From: Thraustochytrium sp. TN22
Lineage: Eukaryota > Sar > Bigyra > Thraustochytrida > Thraustochytriidae
Direction of reading: 5' to 3'
Assembly (NCBI GenBank): GCA_013306675.1
Contig: JABLUY010000133.1
Location: 36,483-100,482, forward strand
Length of the DNA: 64,000 nt
How positions within the stretch are numbered: position 1 is the stretch's first letter; every line of letters begins with the position of its first letter. Of the stretch, positions 9,722-20,041 are shown piece after piece. The notes under the pieces were generated by a model. The model worked only from the letters and a program-made list of their open reading frames with translations. It had not been told where the DNA came from and searched no databases. The position numbers and the translations under genes were made by a program.

Positions 9722-11310
9722 GCGCGAGGCCTCGCCGGTGCTGAGCGCCTGAGAGCCTAAAGGCTTTGCGCGAGGTCGCGCGGCGCGCGGCGGCCGAAGC
9801 AGCGGCTTGCTCCAGCTCAGCCTGCGAGGCACTGTGGGAGGGGGGCGGGCAAGCCGCAGCTCGAGGCGCCCCGTGCCGCCTCGATGCTGCGTTGCTCTCC
9901 CCGACCCACTCGCTTCACGCTGCGGGCAGTTGGGTCCGCAGTAGCTTTGCTTTTAGTTAATTCGCTCCCCCCCCCTCCGCAGCGCAGGCCCGCAGATCGC
10001 TCTCGCGCCGCTGCGGGAGCGTGAATTTGGCCTCGGCTTGCCGGCGGGGAGGGGCAGCTTGCGCCGCTCCGAGCGCTGCGGGCTGACCGTGGGCTCGCCT
10101 TGTGGGTGTTGCTTGCGGTGTACCGCCAAGTGCCAGCCTCCCGCAGTCGGCCCGGCGTCGCGCCGCGCGTCGCGGCAGGCCGGTACCCGTCGCATCAGAG
10201 TCGCTCTGGCTACTAGCTCGCTCGCTAGCTAGCTAGTCGGCAAGCCTGCCTGCCAGCCTGCCTGCCCGTCCTGGCCGCTCAGCCCGCGCGCCTCGTGGCC
10301 GGCCGTTGCGCCGCCGCCAGCCAGACGCGAGGCAAACAACAGGCGCCCTCGGCTCCGGCTCGCACACCTCGAAGCAGCCGCGCCGCGCGCTGGCCGCATG
10401 GCTGGTCTGGCTGGCCTGCCAGTGGCCGTGGCGGGGGTCGAGGCGCGGCGCCACGCGGCGCAACGGCCTCGCGGCGCCGCTTCGCGTTGCACGCACAAGG
10501 GGAGCGCTCTCCCACAGCCCGTGGGACGTGCTCCTCACTGAGGCCCGCTGCCTGAGCTCGGCTGCTTTGAGCTTGGTGGCTGCTTGGAGCAGTTCTCCGC
10601 CCGCGGGCGGCGCCGGCGGCCGGCAGCTCAGCGCGGGCAGCCAGGCGGCCGGCGGCGTCGGCGGCGAGCCCGCGCCGCGCTGGCCTGCCGACCGCCGGCG
10701 CAGCGCAGCGCAGCGCAGCGCAGCGGCGCCGCAGCGCGCCGGGCGCCTCTGAAGTCTGTGGCTGCGGGCGCTCCAGGCCCGCAAGTCAGGAACACGTCCT
10801 GCGTTCGCGGCGGCGCGGCGCGGCAAGAGCTCGTCGACAGCGGGGCAGGGCCGCGAGCAGGCACAAGGCGAGCGCCGAGGCGGGACCGAGCGAGGCCGAG
10901 CGCGCGTCGAGCCGCGTGCGGGCAAGAGCCTGACTGGGTGTTGCAACGCGCGGCGCGCCGGCGGTGAAGGTGAGTTACTGCTTAGTATAGAGAAAAGCGC
11001 GCCTCGCTGCGGCCAGCTCGCACAGAGGTCAGGAAGCCGCGTAGGGCGATTCGGGAGGACGCAGGCTGCTGCAGGCAGGCTTTTCACCTTGCTTCGGCCC
11101 TGCTTTTCTTGGTAGGCGTGGAGGGCAACGAGTTTGTCTCGCCGAGGTGCTGCGGCTTCTGGCCCGGCTTCGCAGGGTGAAGCAAGCAAGCAAGCAGGGC
11201 AGTGCTCTCGCGAGCTAGCTAGAAAGCGCATCGGGAGGGGGGACGGGAGGTAGGGAGCGTGGGCACACGAGCCTGCACAAGCCTCGGGCCGAGCGTCGAA
11301 GCAAGTTGCA

Positions 11311-11342
<32 letters not shown>

Positions 11343-11396
11343 TGGCCGTAGGTGGCCGGGGTCAAGCAAGCAAGCAAGCAAGCAAGCACACAATAG
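9548..11396. other. GC-rich gene-free region, left arm
   Basis: About 1.85 kb between the kinase start and the outer end of the transposable element. It contains (GGC)n near 9680-9720, short (AAGC)n near 11180, (CTGG)n at 11311-11342 and (AAGC)n around 11363-11388. A long open frame on the minus strand (to about 11393) encodes only Ala/Arg/Pro/Cys-rich sequence and tetranucleotide-repeat translation, so I do not call it. A good splice-donor match (AAG/GTGAGT) sits at 10970 on the plus strand with no recognisable exon around it. Confidence 0.55.
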
Positions 11397-11441
11397 CCCA
11401 ATCCCATCGCCCTAGACGGAGTTTAATCAGGATAGCCATAT
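11397..11441 (+). repeat. Left copy of the 45-bp inverted repeat
   Basis: It is exactly complementary to 13734-13778. The mirror position in the right arm (16075-16119) differs at seven sites inside this interval and at one just outside (11394), all transversions. Confidence 0.85.
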
Positions 11442-11896
11442 CCCAATCACACCTCTATGCTTACTCGTATCCGCCTACCACGCGGGGGTCCCTCGGTGAC
11501 GCCCGGCACAGGGGGCACTAAAGCGTATTAAGAGGGTACTTTACTCCCGATTTGCTCCAAAAAAGTGGCCTAGAGTCTGGCGAAGTTAGTTCCGCATTCG
11601 ATCAAAAACGCAGCGATGGGGCCGAGCTTGAAGAGGCCCACTCGAAGCGACCCAAGGCTCCTGCCCCCTATTCATTTTGGCCGAAGGCGTGGTGGTTAGG
11701 ATGAGATGAGCTCGGCAGTTCGCCCAGAGCGGCTTTGGGGGGAGCTCGCGCGCGACTTCGTCGCGGAGCGCGCTGGAGCCGCAGGCGCTGCGGCGCGCGG
11801 CTGCAGGCGGCCCTGGCGGGTGCCTTGTGCCTGCTCTCAGCTCGCACGCCCCTGCCGCAGCGCTTGGACGTGGAGTCGGGCCCGCACTGCGACATC

Positions 11897-13572
11897 ATGG
11901 CATCGGCGAGGCCTAACCACCGCGTGGAGGACGACAGCGACAGCGACAGCGACAGCGAGTTCGTGCCCCTGGACAAGCGGGACACAGGGGACGAAGACGA
12001 AGAAGGAGAGGAGCTTGGCGACGAGGATGCTCGTGCTGAGGCCGCTGCGCAGCAAGACTTCGAAGACATACTTGCGTTGGTCGACGAACCGACGCGTGGT
12101 GCGAGTGCATGTTCGAGGTCGGCCTCATTCAGCACAAGACCGTTCCGGGGCTCGCAGTCTCGCCGGATGGAGTCGCTCGCGTCCGGCTTCCAGGCGCGGA
12201 GTGCGACGCATCGTCAGTACTATGCAGCGTCGAGATCAAGACGCGCGTCGCGCCTGGAGGCGCGGTAGACGCACGTATCGTGAGCACCCAGATGAACACG
12301 TGGGGGACGAGACTTGGTGGAAGGCCATACCTGCCGAGCACCGCGCGCAAGTCTTGCACCAAGCTGTGGTCCTCCAAATCGATCACGTGCTCTACGTTGC
12401 TGCCAGCACGAGTTCGTGTTTGTACGCCTGCCTCGTTGAAGTGCCTCCGGACGCCCGGCTCGCCATGGAGCGCGCTCTGAAACCGTGGGCGGACAAGCTC
12501 ACGACATGGGCGCACCAGAGCATCGACAGCGGGTGCGCCGCCCAAGCCACCTGCCATCTTCGGCGAGGAGGAGGGGGCGGTGCTGAGCTCGCACTTCCGG
12601 CTGTGGCGCGCCATGCGCAAGCTTGTCGCTCTGAAGGGGCCCATGCGGCCCGTGCATGTCATCAAGTGCTTACCGCAGGAGCTATACAACGTCGCAAAGG
12701 GCGGCGTCGACGGAAGCACACAGTACGTGGAGCAGATCACCAACACGCAGTGCATGAATCTGAGCTGCGACCAGAACATCGCGTTGCGCACGTACAAGCA
12801 GCTCGTTGTCAACGCCATCGTGGTCTACCGCTACTTACAGGCTGCGAGGAAGAGCAACCTCGAAGACAGCGACGGGCTAAAGGCCCTCCGCGACAAGGTG
12901 AACCGCTCTGAAGCGCTCAGCACTGTCTCGTTCCGCCTCACTGTCGACATGGTCCGTCACGTCTACAGGAGCAGGCAGCTCGATACGGCGCAGGTGGAGT
13001 TCAACATGCAGCCAAGCATGCCCAAGCCCACTGGGCTCACCAGGGAAGCGGCGAGGGACCTCGTGACCGCCGGTAAGCGCAAGCGAACCCCCGAGTTGCA
13101 GAAGTTCTTCAACCACGGCCAAGCCCGCGACATCCGCCTCGATGCCGCACTGCAACATGACTCAGAGGCAGCGGGAAAGGCATCCTTCAACGCCAACAAC
13201 AAGAGGATTCCCGCCAAGCGGCTCTGCGTCATCTGCGGCAAGCAAACGCACCGTCGTTGCACCATCTGCGGTGTGCCTCTGCACGTGTTCATGAGAAAGA
13301 ATGAACGCACAACCTGCTTTTCCAAGTGGCACACGCGCGTGCGCGTCGAGCCTCACGAAGGCTTCAAGAAGCGCAAGACAAACGTCAACGGAACACCTTC
13401 GCCCATTTGCCTCGATCATGTCGATTCGAGCAGCGCCAGTGCCTCGTCCGGTACCCCTACAGCGCAGAGCAGGAACGACCACGTAGCCCAAGCCAGCTAC
13501 ACCGACACCCCATCAAGCCATAGTTCAAGATCCTCTCGCAGCAGCCTCAGCACGAGTCCATCGTGCCCTTGA
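11897..13572 (+). pseudogene. Transposable-element gene: YqaJ-like nuclease plus piggyBac-like C-terminus, three frameshifts (left-arm copy)
   Basis: Coding signal runs through three frames. It opens with an acidic region (ATG at 11897, SDSDSDSEFVPLDKRD). Near 12095 it passes to a frame with GLAVSPDG and VEIKTR, the D...ExK signature of PD-(D/E)XK nucleases of the YqaJ/viral-recombinase type. At the G run 12302-12306 it shifts to a frame reading DETWWKAIPAEHRAQVLHQA, typical of the same fold, and near 12531-12533 it shifts again to the frame ending at 13572. The last part carries YNVAKGGVDGSTQ, resembling the YNxxMGGVDxxDQ block of piggyBac transposases, and a CVIC/CTIC zinc-finger-like tail ending CFSKWH. 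The RNase-H-like catalytic core is not visible. Each shift is explained by one base; decay and sequencing error both fit. Confidence 0.65.
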
Positions 13573-13943
13573 TGCAGCCCAAGTTGGCCTCAGCATCCGC
13601 ACAGGCCAGTCGGAAGTGACCAACACTTTACGCTTCCATACAAACCCAGTAGTTGAAAGTTCCAAAAATGATTAGAATCATGATAGCAACAGGTCAGTCG
13701 AGCGCAAGCAGGAGAGCCGATTTACTAGGGATAATATGGCTATCCTGATTAAACTCCGTCTAGGGCGATGGGATTGGGATATTATCCCTAGTAAATCGGC
13801 TCTCCTGCTTGCGCTCGACTGACCTGTTGCTATCATGATTCTAATCATTTTTGGAACTTTCAACTACTGGGTTTGTATGGAAGCGTAAAGTGTTGGTCAC
13901 TTCCGACTGGCCTGTGCGGATGCTGAGGCCAACTTGGGCTGCA
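13573..13943. other. Palindrome centre region
   Basis: This holds the two inverted 3' flanks of the element gene (13573-13737 and 13779-13943) around the loop. No gene is present. Transcripts leaving either element copy would converge here and could form a long hairpin. Confidence 0.8.
13738..13778. repeat. Asymmetric 41-bp loop at the palindrome centre
   Basis: It is the only stretch that breaks the symmetry between the arms at the centre. It is an exact inverted copy of 11397-11437, and the match extends four more bases (ATAT, 13734-13737) into the left arm. The diverged right-arm counterpart (16079-16119) is not the source, because it differs at seven positions. Confidence 0.9.
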
Positions 13944-15619
13944 TCAAGGGCACGATGGACTCGTGCTGAGGCTGCTGCGAGAGGATCTTGAACTATGGCT
14001 TGATGGGGTGTCGGTGTAGCTGGCTTGGGCTACGTGGTCGTTCCTGCTCTGCGCTGTAGGGGTACCGGACGAGGCACTGGCGCTGCTCGAATCGACATGA
14101 TCGAGGCAAATGGGCGAAGGTGTTCCGTTGACGTTTGTCTTGCGCTTCTTGAAGCCTTCGTGAGGCTCGACGCGCACGCGCGTGTGCCACTTGGAAAAGC
14201 AGGTTGTGCGTTCATTCTTTCTCATGAACACGTGCAGAGGCACACCGCAGATGGTGCAACGACGGTGCGTTTGCTTGCCGCAGATGACGCAGAGCCGCTT
14301 GGCGGGAATCCTCTTGTTGTTGGCGTTGAAGGATGCCTTTCCCGCTGCCTCTGAGTCATGTTGCAGTGCGGCATCGAGGCGGATGTCGCGGGCTTGGCCG
14401 TGGTTGAAGAACTTCTGCAACTCGGGGGTTCGCTTGCGCTTACCGGCGGTCACGAGGTCCCTCGCCGCTTCCCTGGTGAGCCCAGTGGGCTTGGGCATGC
14501 TTGGCTGCATGTTGAACTCCACCTGCGCCGTATCGAGCTGCCTGCTCCTGTAGACGTGACGGACCATGTCGACAGTGAGGCGGAACGAGACAGTGCTGAG
14601 CGCTTCAGAGCGGTTCACCTTGTCGCGGAGGGCCTTTAGCCCGTCGCTGTCTTCGAGGTTGCTCTTCCTCGCAGCCTGTAAGTAGCGGTAGACCACGATG
14701 GCGTTGACAACGAGCTGCTTGTACGTGCGCAACGCGATGTTCTGGTCGCAGCTCAGATTCATGCACTGCGTGTTGGTGATCTGCTCCACGTACTGTGTGC
14801 TTCCGTCGACGCCGCCCTTTGCGACGTTGTATAGCTCCTGCGGTAAGCACTTGATGACATGCACGGGCCGCATGGGCCCCTTCAGAGCGACAAGCTTGCG
14901 CATGGCGCGCCACAGCCGGAAGTGCGAGCTCAGCACCGCCCCCTCCTCCTCGCCGAAGATGGCAGGTGGCTTGGGCGGCGCACCCGCTGTCGATGCTCTG
15001 GTGCGCCCATGTCGTGAGCTTGTCCGCCCACGGTTTCAGAGCGCGCTCCATGGCGAGCCGGGCGTCCGGAGGCACTTCAACGAGGCAGGCGTACAAACAC
15101 GAACTCGTGCTGGCAGCAACGTAGAGCACGTGATCGATTTGGAGGACCACAGCTTGGTGCAAGACTTGCGCGCGGTGCTCGGCAGGTATGGCCTTCCACC
15201 AAGTCTCGTCCCCCACGTGTTCATCTGGGTGCTCACGATACGTGCGTCTACCGCGCCTCCAGGCGCGACGCGCGTCTTGATCTCGACGCTGCATAGTACT
15301 GACGATGCGTCGCACTCCGCGCCTGGAAGCCGGACGCGAGCGACTCCATCCGGCGAGACTGCGAGCCCCGGAACGGTCTTGTGCTGAATGAGGCCGACCT
15401 CGAACATGCACTCGCACCACGCGTCGGTTCGTCGACCAACGCAAGTATGTCTTCGAAGTCTTGCTGCGCAGCGGCCTCAGCACGAGCATCCTCGTCGCCA
15501 AGCTCCTCTCCTTCTTCGTCTTCGTCCCCTGTGTCCCGCTTGTCCAGGGGCACGAACTCGCTGTCGCTGTCGCTGTCGCTGTCGTCCTCCACGCGGTGGT
15601 TAGGCCTCGCCGATGCCAT
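13944..15619 (-). pseudogene. Transposable-element gene, right-arm copy
   Basis: Mirror image of the gene at 11897-13572, with the same nuclease and piggyBac-like blocks and the same three frame changes, now near 15421, 15210-15214 and 14983-14985. The one substitution I found close to it, at 15719 (partner 11797), lies upstream of this start. Because the frame changes are shared exactly, they predate the duplication or come from a common consensus sequence. Confidence 0.65.
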
Positions 15620-16074
15620 GATGTCGCAGTGCGGGCCCGACTCCACGTCCAAGCGCTGCGGCAGGGGCGTGCGAGCTGAGAGCAGGCACAAGGCACCCGC
15701 CAGGGCCGCCTGCAGCCGAGCGCCGCAGCGCCTGCGGCTCCAGCGCGCTCCGCGACGAAGTCGCGCGCGAGCTCCCCCCAAAGCCGCTCTGGGCGAACTG
15801 CCGAGCTCATCTCATCCTAACCACCACGCCTTCGGCCAAAATGAATAGGGGGCAGGATCCTTGGGTCGCATCGAGAGGGCCTCTTCAACCTCGGCCCAAT
15901 CTCTGCTTATTTGATCTAATGCGGAACTAACTTCGCCAGACTCTAGGCCACTTTTTTGGAGCAAATCGGGAGTAAAGTACCCTCTTAATACGCTTTAGTG
16001 CCCCCTGTGCCGGGCGTCACCGAGGGACCCCCGCGTGGTAGGCGGATACGAGTAAGCATAGAGGTGTGATTGGG

Positions 16075-16119
16075 ATATGGGTATCCGGCTTACACTGCGT
16101 CGAGGGCGATGGGTTTGGG
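16075..16119 (+). repeat. Diverged outer end of the right-arm element
   Basis: This position mirrors the 45-bp repeat at 11397-11441 but differs by seven substitutions within it and one just outside (16122), all transversions. The loop at 13738-13778 sides with the left-arm sequence at each shared site, so the right arm is the changed copy here. Confidence 0.85.
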
Positions 16120-16173
16120 CTTTTGTGTGCTTGCTTGCTTGCTTGCTTGCTTGACCCCGGCCACCTACGGCCA

Positions 16174-16205
<32 letters not shown>

Positions 16206-17794
16206 TGCAACTTGCTTCGAGGCTCGTCCCGAGGCTGGTGCAGGCTCGTGTGCCCCAGCTCCGTACGTCCCGTCGCCCCTCCCTATTCGCTTTCTAGCTA
16301 GCTCGCGAGAGCACTGCCCTGCTTGCTTGCTTGCTTCACCCTGCGAAGCCGGGCCAGAAGCCGCAGCACCTCGGCGAGACAAACTCGTTGCCCTCCACGC
16401 CTACCAAGAAAAGCAGGGCCGAAGCAAGGTGAAAAGCCTGCCTGCAGCAGCCTGCGTCCTCCCGAATCGCCCTACGCGGCTTCCTGACCTCTGTGCGAGC
16501 TGGCCGCAGCGAGGCGCGCTTTTCTCTATACTAAGCAGTAACTCACCTTCACCGCCGGCGCGCCGCGCGTTGCAACACCCAGTCAGGCTCTTGCCCGCAC
16601 GCGGCTCGACGCGCGCTCGGCCTCGCTCGGTCCCGCCTCGGCGCTCGCCTTGTGCCTGCTCGCGGCCCTGCCCCGCTGTCGACGAGCTCTTGCCGCGCCG
16701 CGCCGCCGCGAACGCAGGACGTGTTCCTGACTTGCGGGCCTGGAGCGCCCGCAGCCACAGACTTCAGAGGCGCCCGGCGCGCTGCGGCGCCGCTGCGCTG
16801 CGCTGCGCTGCGCTGCGCCGGCGGTCGGCAGGCCAGCGCGGCGCGGGCTCGCCGCCGACGCCGCCGGCCGCCTGGCTGCCCGCGCTGAGCTGCCGGCCGC
16901 CGGCGCCGCCCGCGGGCGGAGAACTGCTCCAAGCAGCCACCAAGCTCAAAGCAGCCGAGCTCAGGCAGCGGGCCTCAGTGAGGAGCACGTCCCACGGGCT
17001 GTGGGAGAGCGCTCCCCTTGTGCGTGCAACGCGAAGCGGCGCCGCGAGGCCGTTGCGCCGCGTGGCGCCGCGCCTCGACCCCCGCCACGGCCACTGGCAG
17101 GCCAGCCAGACCAGCCATGCGGCCAGCGCGCGGCGCGGCTGCTTCGAGGTGTGCGAGCCGGAGCCGAGGGCGCCTGTTGTTTGCCTCGCGTCTGGCTGGC
17201 GGCGGCGCAACGGCCGGCCACGAGGCGCGCGGGCTGAGCGGCCAGGACGGGCAGGCAGGCTGGCAGGCAGGCTTGCCGACTAGCTAGCTAGCGAGCGAGC
17301 TAGTAGCCAGAGCGACTCTGATGCGACGGGTACCGGCCTGCCGCGACGCGCGGCGCGACGCCGGGCCGACTGCGGGAGGCTGGCACTTGGCGGTACACCG
17401 CAAGCAACACCCACAAGGCGAGCCCACGGTCAGCCCGCAGCGCTCGGAGCGGCGCAAGCTGCCCCTCCCCGCCGGCAAGCCGAGGCCAAATTCACGCTCC
17501 CGCAGCGGCGCGAGAGCGATCTGCGGGCCTGCGCTGCGGAGGGGGGGGGAGCGAATTAACTAAAAGCAAAGCTACTGCGGACCCAACTGCCCGCAGCGTG
17601 AAGCGAGTGGGTCGGGGAGAGCAACGCAGCATCGAGGCGGCACGGGGCGCCTCGAGCTGCGGCTTGCCCGCCCCCCTCCCACAGTGCCTCGCAGGCTGAG
17701 CTGGAGCAAGCCGCTGCTTCGGCCGCCGCGCGCCGCGCGACCTCGCGCAAAGCCTTTAGGCTCTCAGGCGCTCAGCACCGGCGAGGCCTCGCGC

Positions 17795-17835
<41 letters not shown>

Positions 17836-17968
17836 AGGCGGGCAGGGCGGCAGGGCGGCCCGCGGCCGGCGCGAGGCGCGGCGCCCCCCGAGGCGCAGCG
17901 TCCGCAGGGCAGAGCGCCCCGAACGGAGCCTGGCGGCGGCCTTGAAGACCGCCGGCCTGAGCGTGTCC
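16120..17968. other. GC-rich gene-free region, right arm
   Basis: Mirror of 9548-11396, including the tetranucleotide tracts. It differs from the left arm by the ten-site patch at 16221-16287 and one site at 16122. No gene is called. Confidence 0.55.
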
Positions 17969-20041
17969 ATGCCACGGCGAGCGGCGGCGGCAGACGTGAA
18001 CGCGGGCGGCGGCGCGGGCGCGAGGGCGGGGATGAAGGTCCGCACGGCGTCGCTGGGCGGCGAGGAGGCGAGGCTGGCGGAGGGCGCGCGGCGATGGAGC
18101 AAGAGCGCCGCGTCCGAGGGCGACGGCAGGTCCGTGGCGTCGAGCGCGACCTTCACCACGGCCTCGCTCGGCGGCAGCGAGCAGGGCATCGTGCAGGCGG
18201 ACAACGACGGCTCGGAGGCCAGCGGCAGCGGCAGTGAGAGCAGCGGCCAGAACCACGGCAAGAAACGACGCGAGGGGCGCGACGCCGAGGAGGGAGCCGC
18301 GCCCGAGGGCAGCACCCGCGACGACGGCCTCACGCTCCACAGCAACGGCAGCCCCGGGCGCGCGAACAAGCGCCAGCGGTCGGCCGGCCGCCTCAGCACG
18401 GACCAGCACCTGGCCGCGCTGCAGGCCTTCTTCGACGGCACTCGCGAGCTGCTCGCGCTCGTGGCGGACGACGGCAGCGTGCTGCTGGCGAACCGCGCGT
18501 TCCGCAGCGCGCTCGCGCTCAACCCCGAGGCCGAGCTGCGCGGCAGCTTTGCGCAGTCGCTGCGGCCAGAGGCCACGACCCTGATTCAGACGGCGCTAGA
18601 GGCCATGCGCGGTGATGGCGCTGACGCCGGCCCACTGCGCGACCGCGAGTTCGTCCTGGACGAAGGGCGCCTCGTGCTCGCGGCCAGCACCTCGGCGCAC
18701 CCAGAGGGCGTCCTACTCATGTGCGCCGACGTCACGGCGCAGCGCGCCGCCAGGGCCGCCACGGACGAGGCGCGTCGCATCGCGGAAGCCGCCAGCCGCG
18801 AGAAGTCCGATATGCTCAGCGTCGTGACGCACGAGATCCGCACGCCGCTCGTCTCGGTCCTGGGCTTCTCCGAGCTCATCCTCGACACCGACCTCAGCGA
18901 CAAGCAGCGCGAGCTCGTCAACAAGATCTCGCGGTCCGGCGATCTCCTGCTCAAGCTGCTCAACAACTTCCTCGACCTCGCCAAGGTCGAGGCCAACGCG
19001 CTCGAGCTCGAGCGCGGCGAGATCCACCTGCACACGCTTCTCGAGAGCGTGCTCGAGCTCATGGGCCCGCGTGCCCTGCAGAAGAAGATCGGCTGGGTCG
19101 TCGACGTGCAGGAGGGCGTGCCGGCGCGCGCACTCGGCGACCAGGGCCGCCTCGCGCAGATCCTCATCAATCTGGCCAGCAACGCCATCAAGTTCACCGA
19201 GGAGGGTGGCCGCATCACGCTACGCGTCAGGGGCGCGCCGCTCGGGACCTCCGCGCCATCTCGCCAGATGCTGCACTTTGAAGTCATCGACACGGGCGTC
19301 GGCATCCCGGCCGACAAGGCGCTGCGCATCTTCAAGCCCTTTTGCCAGGCCGACCCTTCCATCTCGCGCAACTACGGCGGCACGGGCCTCGGTCTCCCGC
19401 TCAGTCAGCGCATCGCGCGGCTCTTTGGCGGCGAGATCACCTTTGCCTCAGAGGTCGGCCGGGGTACCTGCTTTACGCTCGCCATTCCCCTTGACGTCCC
19501 CTCCGACACTCCCATGCTCGAGGTGCGTCTGCACGAGGATGGCATTGCCAGCCTCGTCGCCCAGGGCACGGGCGCCTCTGGCAAGGCTCGCGGCGCACAC
19601 GCCGCCAAGCCCGTCATTCTTACGCACGGTCTCGCCGAGCGCGGCCTGCGCGTGCTCCTCGTCGAGGACAACAACGTCAACCAGCTCATCTTCCGCACGT
19701 TCCTCGAGTCTGCCTCCATCAAGGTCGAAACCGCCGCAGACGGCGTCGACGCTGTCTCCCTCTTCAAGAACCGCGCCACTGACACGCCCTTTGATCTCAT
19801 CCTCATGGACTTGCAGATGCCGCGCCTTGACGGCTGCGGTGCTACCCGCGCCATTCGCGATCTCGAACGTCAGGCCGGCACCGCGCACATTCCTATCATC
19901 GCTCTCACTGCCTTCTCCAGTGGCTATGATCTCGACCGCTGTATGGCGGCGGGCTGCAACGACTTCCTCATCAAGCCCATCAAGCGCGACGCGCTCTTCC
20001 AGGCCGTTGCCAAGCACACCGGCGTCACCAACTCGCCGTGA
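17969..20041 (+). CDS. Hybrid histidine kinase, PAS-HisKA-HATPase-receiver (right-arm copy)
   Basis: Identical in predicted protein (690 aa) to the left-arm copy at 7475-9547. It has a PAS-like domain, His288 in HEIRTPL, N, G1, F and G2 boxes of the ATPase, and receiver Asp614 and Lys669, with no transmembrane segment. The start is the ATG at 17969; a poly-Ala frame is open upstream to a GTG at 17684. In this arm it is followed in the same direction by the RSP2-like gene after 856 bases. If both copies are real, kinase dosage is doubled with no sequence divergence between them. Confidence 0.93.
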   Translation: MPRRAAAADVNAGGGAGARAGMKVRTASLGGEEARLAEGARRWSKSAASEGDGRSVASSATFTTASLGGSEQGIVQADNDGSEASGSGSESSGQNHGKKRREGRDAEEGAAPEGSTRDDGLTLHSNGSPGRANKRQRSAGRLSTDQHLAALQAFFDGTRELLALVADDGSVLLANRAFRSALALNPEAELRGSFAQSLRPEATTLIQTALEAMRGDGADAGPLRDREFVLDEGRLVLAASTSAHPEGVLLMCADVTAQRAARAATDEARRIAEAASREKSDMLSVVTHEIRTPLVSVLGFSELILDTDLSDKQRELVNKISRSGDLLLKLLNNFLDLAKVEANALELERGEIHLHTLLESVLELMGPRALQKKIGWVVDVQEGVPARALGDQGRLAQILINLASNAIKFTEEGGRITLRVRGAPLGTSAPSRQMLHFEVIDTGVGIPADKALRIFKPFCQADPSISRNYGGTGLGLPLSQRIARLFGGEITFASEVGRGTCFTLAIPLDVPSDTPMLEVRLHEDGIASLVAQGTGASGKARGAHAAKPVILTHGLAERGLRVLLVEDNNVNQLIFRTFLESASIKVETAADGVDAVSLFKNRATDTPFDLILMDLQMPRLDGCGATRAIRDLERQAGTAHIPIIALTAFSSGYDLDRCMAAGCNDFLIKPIKRDALFQAVAKHTGVTNSP

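Larger units (their letters stand above)
11397..13778 (+). mobile_element. Candidate DNA transposon bounded by a 45-bp perfect inverted repeat
   Basis: The segment 11397-11441 recurs as an exact reverse complement at 13734-13778. The pair brackets a gene with transposase-like features about 0.46 kb inside the left end, with the gene stop about 0.16 kb inside the right end. That layout is what terminal inverted repeats of a cut-and-paste element look like, and the repeat begins CCC and ends GGG as many piggyBac-type ends do. No TTAA target duplication is visible at either border. On the right the border coincides with the palindrome centre, so that flank is not original. The alternative reading is a templated insertion at the palindrome centre. 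Confidence 0.5.

Noticed and set aside
10233-11393. Long minus-strand open frame (386 codons), mirrored at 16066-17283
   Set aside because: The product is Ala/Arg/Pro/Cys low complexity and translated tetranucleotide repeat, with no ATG-supported conserved segment. It is also among the sequences that differ between the arms without regard to frame.
13721-13737. TAGGGATAA at the loop border resembling the start of the I-SceI homing site
   Set aside because: Only the first nine bases agree, the rest of the 18-base site is absent, and no homing endonuclease gene is seen.
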